A DNA stretch of 64,000 bases, from contig NZ_SVET01000002.1 in assembly GCF_015057245.1 (NCBI RefSeq), positions 1-64,000 on the forward strand, given 5' to 3'. Both the position numbers and the translations under genes were made by a program. Origin of the DNA: Pseudobutyrivibrio ruminis (GTDB taxonomy: Bacteria > Bacillota > Clostridia > Lachnospirales > Lachnospiraceae). The notes under the pieces were generated by a model. The model worked only from the letters and a program-made list of their open reading frames with translations. It was not told the origin of the DNA and searched no databases. Positions 17,376-25,697 of this stretch are shown here, piece after piece (positions within the stretch are counted from its first letter, which is position 1; each line of letters begins with the position of its first letter).

Positions 17376-18189
17376 ATTAAGTGAATACTTAATGACTGGA
17401 TTTTCTCACTTAACTTTTTATAAGTGAGGATAGAGGAAGCTGATTTTACACTTAACTTTGCAAAATCTAGTTAAGTGGATTTTGCAAACACTATTTTTTC
17501 ACTTATATGATTTGCGAAAATGTTAAGTGTAAATCACTGTTTTCATATTTTCACGCAACAATTTGAGGATTTTTGTTAAGTGGCTTTTCCAACTCAGAAA
17601 TTCCCACTTAAAAGTGTTAAGTGTTTTCATTTTTTTCTTTTTTTACACTTAACTATTCTCCAAAAAAGTGCGTTTTTCTGGAGATTTTTGAAATACACTT
17701 AACTATTTTCAAAAATTGGTAAGTGTATTATTGAAAGTAAGTTTTTCCACTTAACTTCTTTAGCCAAGATACAGAGGAATCATTTTTACACTTAACTACT
17801 CTATCCAGGAAACAGAGTAAACACCTTAACAGCAATAAGCCCTGTCTATTTTTTTACTCTCAGTTAAGTGAAAATCACAGGCTTCTGGTTTGCCACTTAA
17901 CTTTTTATAAGTGGGGATAGAGGAATCTGATTTTACACTTAACTTTGCAAAATCCAGTTAAGTGGATTTTGCAAACACTATTTTTTCACTTATATGTTTT
18001 GCCAAAAAGTTAAGTGTAAATCACTGTTTTCACATTTCCACGCAACAATTTTGGGATTTTTGTTAAGTGAATTTTCCAGTCCTAGATTTCCCACTTAAGA
18101 ATGTTAAGTTTTTAAAAAATTTCTTTTATTACACTTAACTCTCCTCCCCAAAATTGCGTTTTTCTTAGCATTTCAAAATTTCACTTAAC
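17376..18189. repeat. Long array of inverted octamers GTTAAGTG/CACTTAAC with a 487-bp internal duplication
   Basis: The octamer xxTAAGTG (17376, 17419, 17470, 17522, 17575, 17616, 17718, 17863, 17906, 17957, 18009, 18062, 18103) is followed by a CACTTAxx or close variant start-to-start at exactly 30 bp in ten cases and at 29-31 bp in three. The return distance is 21-23 bp or 11-12 bp. Ten consecutive motifs from 17407 to 17616 recur at a constant offset of 487 bp (17894 to 18103), so roughly 17400-17700 was duplicated without indels over most of its length. The array fills most of the gap between the unknown gene at 17250 and the terminator at 18204. The 30-bp spacing is the same as in the 14731-15139 array though the octamers differ. 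Function unknown. Confidence 0.92.
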
Positions 18190-18203
18190 TATTCCACATA
18201 AAA

Positions 18204-18235
18204 AAGGCCATGCCGGCGGAGCCGGGCATGGCCTT
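18204..18235 (-). terminator. Strong terminator of the aminotransferase gene
   Basis: AAGGCCATGCC pairs with GGCATGGCCTT around a GC-rich inner part, and on the reverse strand is followed by TTTTTTA. It lies about 50 bp past the aminotransferase stop and marks the boundary with the octamer array. Confidence 0.92.
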
Positions 18236-18288
18236 GATAGTCCAAGAACTGTGTCAGTTCAAAGACTATGGTTATTCAAAAACTTATT

Positions 18289-19587
18289 TTATTCAAAGCA
18301 AGCACGGATAACTTCGATGATTCTATCCTGCTGCTCTGGAGTCATTTTGTTGTCGCTAGGGAGGCAGAGGCCGCGGGCGAAGATGTCGCTGCCCATGTCA
18401 AGTGGCTGGCCGTCGGTGCCGAGGGCGCCGCCTGCGATGTAGGCGTTGGTAACGGCGCGGCCGTTGCCTTCGCGAGTGATGAATGGGTTCAAGCGGTAGA
18501 TTGGCTGCATGTGCATTGGCTTCCAGATTGGGCGGCCTTCTGCGTTGATGCTTGCGATGGCATCAAGAATTTCAGTTGGGCAGCTCTTGCCGTGCTCTGG
18601 TGTGTAGAGTACATCCTGCTCACCGCGAACCTGTGGGCACATTGCTTTCTTATCGATGATCATGCATGACAACCAGTAGTTTGGCTCAGACTTTTCAAAG
18701 TCGATAGGGTTCATCTGAACTGGAAGTCCCTTGAAGCCATCGCGGTATCTTTCGTAAATAGCCTTCTTCTGAGCGATGTGTTCCTCAAGGTGAGGGAACT
18801 GACCACGGACAACACCTGCGATTACGTTGCTCATGCGGTAGTTGTAGCCAAGCTCCTCATGCTGGTACCAAGCTGCAGCTTCGCGGGCCTGAGTAGACCA
18901 CTTGCGAACCTTTTCAGCAGCCTCCTTACTATCTGTAAGGAAGCATCCACCAGCTGAGCCAGTGATGATTTTATTTCCGTTGAATGAGATGGTGTTGAAC
19001 TGACCGAATGAACCAGTCTGGACACCCTTGTATGTAGCGCCAAGAGATTCGGCAGCATCCTCAACAAGGATAGCGCCGTGCTTTTTGATGATAGCGTTTA
19101 ATTCATCAAGCTTACCAGGTGTGCCGTAAAGGTGAGCGCAAACTACAACCTTTACCTCTGGGTAGATTTCGAATGCCTTTTCAAGGGCAACTGGATCCAT
19201 GTTCCAAGTGTCAGCCTCAGTGTCGATGAACACTGGAATACCTCCCTCGTAAACCACTGGGTTTACAGTTGCATCGAAGGTCATATCTGTACAGAAAACG
19301 TGGTGGCCTTCGAGAGCGCCGTGGCCTACCTGTGGCATGCCATATGCTTCAATACCTGCGAGCTTGCAAGAAAGATGAAGTGATGCTGTGCCGGCTGAAA
19401 GAGCAACGGCATATTTTACTCCTACCTTTTCTGCAGCAAGGCGCTCAACCTCTGTGAGGTTTGCTCCTACTGTGGACATCCAGTTTGTATCGTAAGCTTC
19501 CTGCACGTATTTGATTTCCTCACCGTGCATTGTTGGCGATGAAAGCCAAACCTTATCTTCGAATTTATCAAATGATTTTGTAAGCAT
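18289..19587 (-). CDS. DegT/DnrJ/EryC1-type sugar aminotransferase
   Basis: The ATG at 19587 (AAGGAGAT upstream) gives about 432 residues; a frame open to 19641 has no ribosome site there. Motifs include ALSAGTASLHLSCKLAG, VVCAHLYGTPGKLDELN, LVEDAAESLGATYKG and the PLP-lysine region ISFNGNKIITGSAGG. The length and the sequence MQPIYRLNPF resemble enzymes that aminate the UDP-4-keto-6-deoxy sugar made by PglF-type dehydratases, one of which is encoded at 11207. It is monocistronic, bounded by terminators on both sides. The amino product could be the substrate of the ATP-grasp and sugar-transferase genes at 43431-45110; this is inference. Confidence 0.9.
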   Translation of the reverse strand: MLTKSFDKFEDKVWLSSPTMHGEEIKYVQEAYDTNWMSTVGANLTEVERLAAEKVGVKYAVALSAGTASLHLSCKLAGIEAYGMPQVGHGALEGHHVFCTDMTFDATVNPVVYEGGIPVFIDTEADTWNMDPVALEKAFEIYPEVKVVVCAHLYGTPGKLDELNAIIKKHGAILVEDAAESLGATYKGVQTGSFGQFNTISFNGNKIITGSAGGCFLTDSKEAAEKVRKWSTQAREAAAWYQHEELGYNYRMSNVIAGVVRGQFPHLEEHIAQKKAIYERYRDGFKGLPVQMNPIDFEKSEPNYWLSCMIIDKKAMCPQVRGEQDVLYTPEHGKSCPTEILDAIASINAEGRPIWKPMHMQPIYRLNPFITREGNGRAVTNAYIAGGALGTDGQPLDMGSDIFARGLCLPSDNKMTPEQQDRIIEVIRACFE

Positions 19588-19613
19588 TTTTATCTCCTTG
19601 TTCAAAAACAAAA

Positions 19614-19637
19614 AATAGCTGTGGCGAACCACAGCTA
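19614..19637 (-). terminator. Terminator between malG and the aminotransferase
   Basis: ATAGCTGTGG (19614-19623) pairs with CCACAGCTAT (19628-19637) around CGAA; on the reverse strand six T follow. A TATAAT sequence (19640-19645) lies directly upstream on the same strand. The hairpin may end the mal operon, and would also act as a leader attenuator if the TATAAT is a real promoter for the aminotransferase. Confidence 0.8.
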
Positions 19638-19672
19638 TCATTATACTACAAAATATTTATTTTTCGAGTAGC

Positions 19673-20515
19673 TTATCCTTTGACTGCACCACCGGTTACA
19701 CCCTCAACGTAGAATTTCTGCATGATGATGAACAAAATAGAGATTGGTACGGCAATCATAAGTCCACCGCAGCAGAAGTATGTGAAGTACTGGTTAACAA
19801 GTGCTCTCTGGAGCAAATTGAAAAGACCGAGGGCCATTGTCCAGTCTGATGCATCCTTTGACTTAATCATCAAACGAACCATGACGAAATCCATCCATGG
19901 ATTCAGGAAGGAATTGATTACGGTGTAAACAATCATTGGCTTTGAAAGTGGCACAACAATCTTTGCGAAGATAGTAGCTTCCGATGCGCCCTCAAGCTTA
20001 GCAGCTTCGTGCAATGACACTGGAATGGTGTCGAAAAAGCCTTTCAAAATCAGATAGCCAAGTCCTGATGCTCCTGAGTAAAGGATAATCAAACCTACCA
20101 CGCTATCTGTCAGGCCAAGCATCTTCAGGATGAAGTACATGGCAATCATTGAAAGTACACCTGGGAACATGCCGAGGATCAATGAAAAGCTCATGAGTTT
20201 CTTTCTACCTTTGAACTCGATGAATGAAAACGCATATGCGGTCATGATTACAAAGATAGATGAAACAAGGCAGCTGAATACACCGATTATCATGGAGTTT
20301 TTGAACCATGCTGGGAAGTTAGCAGTTGAGTCTGGTTCGAAAAACAGCTGGTGATAGTTGGCAAGTGTCCAGTGAGCAGGGAAAAAGTGGTTTGTGTTGA
20401 TTCCCTTTTGTGTGCTGAAAGTGGTGACAACCAGCCAGAAAACTGGTATCAACCAAATGAAAGCCAAGATAGCTAAAAATACGTGTCTTCCGATAATTTT
20501 ACCTGTTTTTTTCAT
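19673..20515 (-). CDS. malG: Maltodextrin-type ABC transporter permease, MalG family
   Basis: This 280-residue protein has six membrane helices and the permease EAA loop (SLHEAAKLEGASEATIFAKIV at about residues 183-203, ending LPxKP-like PLSKP). It pairs with MalF encoded immediately upstream, sharing one base of its start with MalF's stop (TAATG). With the lipoprotein at 22085 it forms an oligosaccharide importer, most likely for maltodextrins. No ATPase gene (msmX type) is adjacent, which is common in Firmicutes where one ATPase serves several importers. Confidence 0.9.
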   Translation of the reverse strand: MKKTGKIIGRHVFLAILAFIWLIPVFWLVVTTFSTQKGINTNHFFPAHWTLANYHQLFFEPDSTANFPAWFKNSMIIGVFSCLVSSIFVIMTAYAFSFIEFKGRKKLMSFSLILGMFPGVLSMIAMYFILKMLGLTDSVVGLIILYSGASGLGYLILKGFFDTIPVSLHEAAKLEGASEATIFAKIVVPLSKPMIVYTVINSFLNPWMDFVMVRLMIKSKDASDWTMALGLFNLLQRALVNQYFTYFCCGGLMIAVPISILFIIMQKFYVEGVTGGAVKG

Positions 20516-21927
20516 TATCTATATACCCCCTCTTTATCTCCACCTATCATTCTTGAGAAAGTAAGAAGTGAAAGGGCTGCACAAACTATGAATGTTATGA
20601 TACCGATAACTGATGCCATCTTGAAGTTTGAGTACTCGTTTGTCAGTCTGAATAGCCAGGTGATGAGCAGGTCGACTTCGGTGGCATGTGAGTTTGCCAT
20701 AGACATGTTTGTTGTCTTGTAGTTGTATGTAAGCAAATAAATAACATTGAAGTTGTTAATATTTGCAATTACTGACTGGATCAATGATGGGCCGGTGATG
20801 AACATTACGTATGGCATTGTAATCTTCCAGAAAATCTGGAATTTGTTGGCGCCATCGATTTTTGCTGATTCAATCTGGTCTGATGGGATGTTCATAAGGA
20901 TACCTGTTGCAACAAGCATCTGATATGGAATACCAACCCAGATATTTACCAGGATGATGGTCACGTGAGCCCAGCCTGGTCGTGACAAGAATGGGATGAA
21001 GGCATCGCCTGCGTTAAGAAGTCCGATATTCTTGAAGAAATCGAGAATACCTACGTTTGCACAAAACGTATTTACGATACCATAATCACCAAACATCTTA
21101 CTGATAAGAAGCAATGTTACGAACTGTGGAATACCGATTGTGATAACAAAAAGTGTTCTCCACATGCCCTTAAACTTTGTGTCGTCGTGATTGATGAACT
21201 GAGCTAAAAGAATTCCACCAAGGAATGTTGTAGCTGTTGCAAGAACGGCCCAGATTAATGTCCAAATCAAAACTCTTACAAACGCGTAGCCAAATGTGAT
21301 GGTCTGGCTGGTTGTAAAGAGGTTTACAAAGTTCTTAAATCCAACCCATGTGAAAAGATATGTTGGTGGCTGGTGATTCTCATCGTAATTCGTAAATGCG
21401 ATACCTACCATGAATAGGATTGGAATAATGTTGATGAGAATTACTCCAATACTTGGCAATGTAAGAAGAGTGATGTGGAAGCGCTCGTTTTTGAAGCTCG
21501 CGATATCTTCCTTAAATGTACTTAAGTGTTCTCCCTCTTCCTGCATCTTTTGAAGGCGATAAACGGCCTTGATATTTGCAATATATAGTGCCAGAAATGC
21601 TATGATAACAAGGATTCCGATGATTCCGTAAAGTAGAATCAAAAGAGAATTATCATAATCATTTACTGTTTTTTGCATAGTTAATGGATCAAAGATTTCC
21701 TCTCTTTGGACTGTACCAAGAGTTGAAAGCTTTGACATGTATGGTGCGAAAACGCGAAAAATTGAGGCTAGCACTCCTACCTCAAGTAAAGTCATAAGTA
21801 TTCCGCGGATGAATTGTTTTCTCCCAAAATATCCAGCACCCATAATCAAAAGGGAGAGCTTGACCCAGATGTCACCTTTGGCTATGGATGTGAAAAAGTC
21901 TTTGAAATATACGCCAATTTTCTTCAT
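20515..21927 (-). CDS. malF: Maltodextrin-type ABC transporter permease, MalF family
   Basis: This 470-residue protein has eight predicted membrane helices. The N-terminal about 130 residues form an extra membrane region ending in a charged linker (RLQKMQEEGEHLSTFKED). The EAA loop reads IPSDQIESAKIDGANKFQIF, followed by WKITMP. This long MalF is usual for maltodextrin importers of Firmicutes. It is separated from malE by about 155 bp holding two hairpins, so the binding protein is probably made in excess over the permeases. Confidence 0.9.
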   Translation of the reverse strand: MKKIGVYFKDFFTSIAKGDIWVKLSLLIMGAGYFGRKQFIRGILMTLLEVGVLASIFRVFAPYMSKLSTLGTVQREEIFDPLTMQKTVNDYDNSLLILLYGIIGILVIIAFLALYIANIKAVYRLQKMQEEGEHLSTFKEDIASFKNERFHITLLTLPSIGVILINIIPILFMVGIAFTNYDENHQPPTYLFTWVGFKNFVNLFTTSQTITFGYAFVRVLIWTLIWAVLATATTFLGGILLAQFINHDDTKFKGMWRTLFVITIGIPQFVTLLLISKMFGDYGIVNTFCANVGILDFFKNIGLLNAGDAFIPFLSRPGWAHVTIILVNIWVGIPYQMLVATGILMNIPSDQIESAKIDGANKFQIFWKITMPYVMFITGPSLIQSVIANINNFNVIYLLTYNYKTTNMSMANSHATEVDLLITWLFRLTNEYSNFKMASVIGIITFIVCAALSLLTFSRMIGGDKEGVYR

Positions 21928-21948
21928 AGAATTATTCCTCTGATTTAT

Positions 21949-22080
21949 AAAAGCTCATGAGCTTGAGTTTCAAACCCATGAGCTTATTTATAAGGACAGT
22001 CGCAGCCATTAGAAGTTTGCTTTCAGCAAAGGCTGCTCCAGTAATACTTGTTCATGAACTTACAGTTCAGAACAAGCATT
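21949..22080 (-). other. Two hairpins in the malE-malF spacer
   Basis: The first hairpin pairs AAGCTCATG (from 21949) with CATGAGCTT (to about 21985). The second pairs AATACTTGTTC (22044-22054) with GAACAAGCATT (22070-22080) around a TGAAC/GTTCA inner stem. Their place between binding-protein and permease genes fits mRNA 3'-end stabilisation or partial termination that lowers permease output. Confidence 0.6.
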
Positions 22081-22084
22081 ATTT

Positions 22085-23377
22085 TTATTCAACAGGTTGA
22101 GTGATTCCAGCTACTGCATCATCAAGAACTTCCTGGCTTACTTTGCCATCAAGGATGTTCTTTCCAAGTGACTCTGCTGGTGTCCAGTAGTTTCCGCCAA
22201 CTCTCTGAAGCTCTGCGAATTCTGACTGAGCTGCAAGAGCGTCAAGTGCTACTGAAGAAGCCTGTGCAAGTGCCTCTGTGTTTGAAGGGCCTTCGCCTGT
22301 AGCTTCGTATACAGCTTCCTGTGTCTCAGCGTTTGTAAGGTACTCAGCAAGAAGCATTGACCAACCTGTGTTCTCTGCGTATGCGTTAACACCTACGAAC
22401 TTGTATCCTGAGTATGAAGCCATCTGCTTGTCTTCGCCGTTAACCTGGAATGTAGGAAGCTTTGTAGCTGCATAGCCATCGCCATAAGCCTCTGAGAATG
22501 CGTTAACATTCCATGTACCAGAAACGTATGCTACAACCTTGCCATCGTTAAGGTTTGCAAGAAGATCATCGTTGCCATAGCTCTTGAATGCGCTTGAAGA
22601 TGCGATGCTCTGAAGTGATTCTGCAGCTGCAAGACCTGTCTCAGAGTTCCAGTCGCAGTTGTTTGACTGATCTTCATTTTCTGTAAGTGTACATCCAGCG
22701 CCCTGGAAGAAACCGTAGAGATACCAGCCGTTTGCTACCTCACATCCAACTTCCTTGCCAAGCTCCTCAGCCTTAGCTGTAAGTGCTTCCCAAGAAGCTA
22801 CATCTTCCTCTGAAAGCTGTGTTGAATCATAGTATAAGAAATAGCCGTTTGAAGCTGTGAATGGATAGCCATACTGCTTGCCGTCGTACTGTCCAGCCTC
22901 AACTGTTGCTGGTGTGTCTGTTTCGTTCATGTCATATGTGTACTGAGCTGCTACTTCATTAAGAGCGCCTGCCTTAACAAGTGCCTCAAGCTGATCATCT
23001 GGGAATACATAAACATCAGCTGCTGCCTCAACATCCTCAAGTACACGGTCCTTCATATCAGCTTCTGATACAGCACCGATTGTGATGTTGAAATCTACGT
23101 CAGGGTACTCTGCTTCGAAAGCGTCGCAGCGTTCCTTCATAACTGTCTGGTACTCTTCTGTCTCTGAGCACCAAAGCTCGATGTTTACTGTACCTTCTGT
23201 TGAAGCGATAAGATTTGCGATAGCATCATCAGATGATGCTTCCTCTGTAGCTTCTGTAGATTCCTCTGTTGTTGAACCTGTCTCAGCTGTAGTCTCTTCT
23301 GCTGCCCCCCCGCATCCAACAAAAGCTGATGTAGCCATTGCTGAAACAAGAAGTGCTGATAATAACTTCTTCTTCAT
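22085..23377 (-). CDS. malE: Sugar ABC transporter substrate-binding lipoprotein, MalE type
   Basis: From ATG 23377 (GGAGG upstream) the protein has a lipoprotein signal with a lipobox ending AFVGC, Cys22, then a Thr/Glu/Ser linker and a solute-binding domain (VNIELWCSETEEYQ, later SGYKFVGVNAYAENT). The sequence is of the maltose/maltodextrin-binding family. After cleavage it is tethered to the outer face of the membrane and delivers sugar to MalFG. It is the first gene of the operon and has a LacI-type operator at 23431-23442 upstream. Confidence 0.9.
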   Translation of the reverse strand: MKKKLLSALLVSAMATSAFVGCGGAAEETTAETGSTTEESTEATEEASSDDAIANLIASTEGTVNIELWCSETEEYQTVMKERCDAFEAEYPDVDFNITIGAVSEADMKDRVLEDVEAAADVYVFPDDQLEALVKAGALNEVAAQYTYDMNETDTPATVEAGQYDGKQYGYPFTASNGYFLYYDSTQLSEEDVASWEALTAKAEELGKEVGCEVANGWYLYGFFQGAGCTLTENEDQSNNCDWNSETGLAAAESLQSIASSSAFKSYGNDDLLANLNDGKVVAYVSGTWNVNAFSEAYGDGYAATKLPTFQVNGEDKQMASYSGYKFVGVNAYAENTGWSMLLAEYLTNAETQEAVYEATGEGPSNTEALAQASSVALDALAAQSEFAELQRVGGNYWTPAESLGKNILDGKVSQEVLDDAVAGITQPVE

Positions 23378-23430
23378 TATTACTTCCTCCATTTTCTTCA
23401 TTTTTTATACTCCGGTGATTGCGACTTTGC

Positions 23431-23442
23431 GCAATCGGTTGT
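23431..23442. promoter_or_regulatory. LacI-family operator upstream of malE
   Basis: GCAATCGGTTGT matches the imperfect palindrome of LacI/GalR operators and resembles the site at 24574. Upstream on the reverse strand TTGACG and TACGAT are 17 bp apart (around 23460-23490), so the operator would lie just downstream of the start of transcription, a repressing position. Confidence 0.6.
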
Positions 23443-23528
23443 TCTTCATACATAATCGTAATGCTTATATCGTTTTTCGTCAATTAAGCATTTCCGACAA
23501 CTATTTTATGACATTTTTGTGAATATTA

Positions 23529-24518
23529 CTAATTTGTGCTGTCTCTCATTTGGATATTAAAGTCGCTTAAGGTGAGATTTGTGACATCTTCCCCATCTAA
23601 GTTGCGCATAAGCATAGACAAGCCTTCGGCGCCCAGCTTCTTTGCATCGAAATACAAGCTAGTGATAGATGGTTTTGATGTAGAAAGTAAATTTGAATCG
23701 TAAAAGCTGCACAGCTTGATGTCCTCTGGAACAGATAGACCATCGTTGTGCAAACAATTAAGAACTGAATTGCAGAGCATGTCATCCATGCAAACAATGC
23801 ACTCGGCCCCCTCTGCGATGGCAGTCTTCAAGACTTTGTCCATGCGGTCGCTTTTGTGCATATTGAGATAAATCTGATTTTCGTCAGCCTTCATTCCACG
23901 ATTAATAAAGCCCTGGCGGAAACCTGCCAAACGGCTGTGAGTAACGTTGATATTTTCACCACCGCCAATAAGGGCCATGCGAGTGATGCCCTTGTCGATA
24001 AGTGTTTCAATCATGCGTGTGGCTGCCCCCTCATTATCGTGATCGATAAAAGGAACACCTGGCTCCATTGGGTCGCCCACTACGATGTATGGAATTGATG
24101 CTTCTTTTAGGAAATTGATAACCTTAGAATCCTGCTCGCAACGGCTGACCATAACAGCGTCGATTTTTTTGTTCCGCACTGCGTGCTTCAACGCTGATAT
24201 GCCGTCGTTATCTGCAAGAATGATAAGAACGTCGTATTCGTATTCCATGGCTCTGTCGCAGACACCTGTCATGAGAGTCTGGAAATATGGCATCTCGCCG
24301 AGAGCTGAATCGGCAGGAAAAACCAGCCCCACGTTGAATGTGCGGCTAGCTGCCAAAGACCTGGCAACGGCGCTAGGTCTGTAATTTATTTCTTTTATGA
24401 AGGCATTAACTTTTGCCCTGGTTTCCTCGGAAATTCTGCCTTTGCCAGAGATAGCTCTGGATACTGTTGTTTTGGAAAGCCCCAATTCTTTTGCTATTTT
24501 ATCTAATGTATAACCCAT
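23529..24518 (-). CDS. LacI-family transcriptional regulator of the maltodextrin operon
   Basis: This 329-residue protein has an N-terminal HTH (YTLDKIAKELGLSKTTVS followed by RAISGKG) and hinge NYRPSAVARSL, then a periplasmic-binding-like effector domain (FNVGLVFPADS, GDPMEPGVPFIDHDNEGAA). It is the local regulator for malEFG, which begins 150 bp downstream on the same strand. Matching operator-like sites lie before malE and before its own start, indicating autoregulation. Confidence 0.92.
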   Translation of the reverse strand: MGYTLDKIAKELGLSKTTVSRAISGKGRISEETRAKVNAFIKEINYRPSAVARSLAASRTFNVGLVFPADSALGEMPYFQTLMTGVCDRAMEYEYDVLIILADNDGISALKHAVRNKKIDAVMVSRCEQDSKVINFLKEASIPYIVVGDPMEPGVPFIDHDNEGAATRMIETLIDKGITRMALIGGGENINVTHSRLAGFRQGFINRGMKADENQIYLNMHKSDRMDKVLKTAIAEGAECIVCMDDMLCNSVLNCLHNDGLSVPEDIKLCSFYDSNLLSTSKPSITSLYFDAKKLGAEGLSMLMRNLDGEDVTNLTLSDFNIQMRDSTN

Positions 24519-24573
24519 AGTTTCCCCCTAATACTGTGGTCTTCTATCAAGCTATCACAATAGAATCAGTTTT

Positions 24574-24585
24574 GCAAACGGTTGC
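24574..24585. promoter_or_regulatory. LacI-family operator upstream of the regulator gene
   Basis: GCAAACGGTTGC is a near-perfect LacI-type operator centred on CG. It sits 56 bp upstream of the regulator start, between it and the O-acylation operon. The similarity to 23431-23442 suggests one protein binds both. Confidence 0.65.
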
Positions 24586-24621
24586 GCACATTTTGTTAAA
24601 TAGTAACAAAATTGCATGCCA

Positions 24622-25686
24622 CTATTCGAACAATGCGTCATAATCATAGTTGCCGTAGAAGTCTTCCATGAAGTCGAAGTAGTCCTGGACGTTGTCCTCA
24701 GTGAGCTCGTCCTTGCCGGCCGCAATCATTTCCAAAATCTCTGTATTGTATTCTGGAACGAAGTGGCTCATATCCTTGAACATATCCAGATTTTCTGCAA
24801 CATCTGTTTCCTGAAGGAATGAGTAAAGGTGGACATTGTCGTAGCCAAGGAGCATGCCGATTGTGTAGCGCTCAGCTGCCATGTATCGCTCCAGGTTGCC
24901 CTGCTGATTTAGGTAGTCGAAATAGTACATGCTGAATGGTGGGAAGAAAATGTAGAAATCCACATCAGGGTGCTCTTCTATCTGTCTGATGAAATTTGTA
25001 TTTATGTTCTCTTCCACGATGGCCTTATCTTCGTCTGTGAACTCCAGAGTCTCTTCGCTTTTTTCCTCGCGGATGTAGCTGTCATCCAAAACATCCTTGC
25101 CGAACTCAGAGTACATGCCCCAGTTTGAATAGTCGTCAAAGGATGTGCCGGAATAGCCAGCGCGTGTAAGACGCAGGTCGTCGTAGGCATCCTGGATTGT
25201 GTATTTGTTTAAAAGATATTCCACATCATCGAATGGATCATTGTCGTAGAGATATGTTGGGTAGAGGCTTTCGTCGTAGCGCATCTGCTCCGCAGTGTTG
25301 AGAAGTCCCAGGTAATCCACGGATCTAAAAACCATTTTGATGTCGTTGCCACTTTCAAAAACTGCATCTAAAGTGTCACTGATTTCCTTGTTGGAACCGC
25401 CCAGGTATGTGAGCTTGATAGAGTTGGTCCCAAAAAGGCGGTCGATGTCGCTGGTCTTGTAGTTTGATGCCATGGATGTGCCCACAAGTACGGCATCGTA
25501 TTGAAAATGCTTTGCGATACCATTATTCTGGTAGCGCTCCTTGCTAAGGATGTAGGAAATGTGCTGATTCTGTCCGTGATAGTGAAAATATGGGTCGATG
25601 TAAATAACGACGGCACTAACCGCAACAAGTCCCAATATTATTACAGCCAAATAGGCGATTATCCATTTTTTAAATTTCCCTTCCAT
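24622..25686 (-). CDS. SGNH-like extracytoplasmic protein paired with an MBOAT O-acyltransferase
   Basis: From ATG 25686 (AGGGGAAG upstream) the protein has about 354 residues: one N-terminal membrane anchor (residues 10-33), then an extracytoplasmic domain with YDAVLVGTSMASNYKTSD, where GTSM is the usual block-I-like signature of AlgX/DltD-like partners, and YIFFPPFSMYYFD later. It follows the MBOAT gene by 11 bp. Such pairs carry an acyl group across the membrane and place it on a surface glycan. Confidence 0.75.
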   Translation of the reverse strand: MEGKFKKWIIAYLAVIILGLVAVSAVVIYIDPYFHYHGQNQHISYILSKERYQNNGIAKHFQYDAVLVGTSMASNYKTSDIDRLFGTNSIKLTYLGGSNKEISDTLDAVFESGNDIKMVFRSVDYLGLLNTAEQMRYDESLYPTYLYDNDPFDDVEYLLNKYTIQDAYDDLRLTRAGYSGTSFDDYSNWGMYSEFGKDVLDDSYIREEKSEETLEFTDEDKAIVEENINTNFIRQIEEHPDVDFYIFFPPFSMYYFDYLNQQGNLERYMAAERYTIGMLLGYDNVHLYSFLQETDVAENLDMFKDMSHFVPEYNTEILEMIAAGKDELTEDNVQDYFDFMEDFYGNYDYDALFE

Positions 25687-25697
25687 TATTACTTCCC

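Noticed and set aside
17376..18189. Type III toxin-antitoxin RNA repeats (ToxIN-like) for the 17250 gene
   Set aside because: The 195-residue protein has no ToxN-like sequence, and the repeats are inverted pairs rather than direct repeats of about 36 nt.
22085..24585. Xylose or other sugar specificity for the ABC operon
   Set aside because: MalE-type lipoprotein and MalF/MalG sequences favour maltodextrin; no other catabolic gene points elsewhere.
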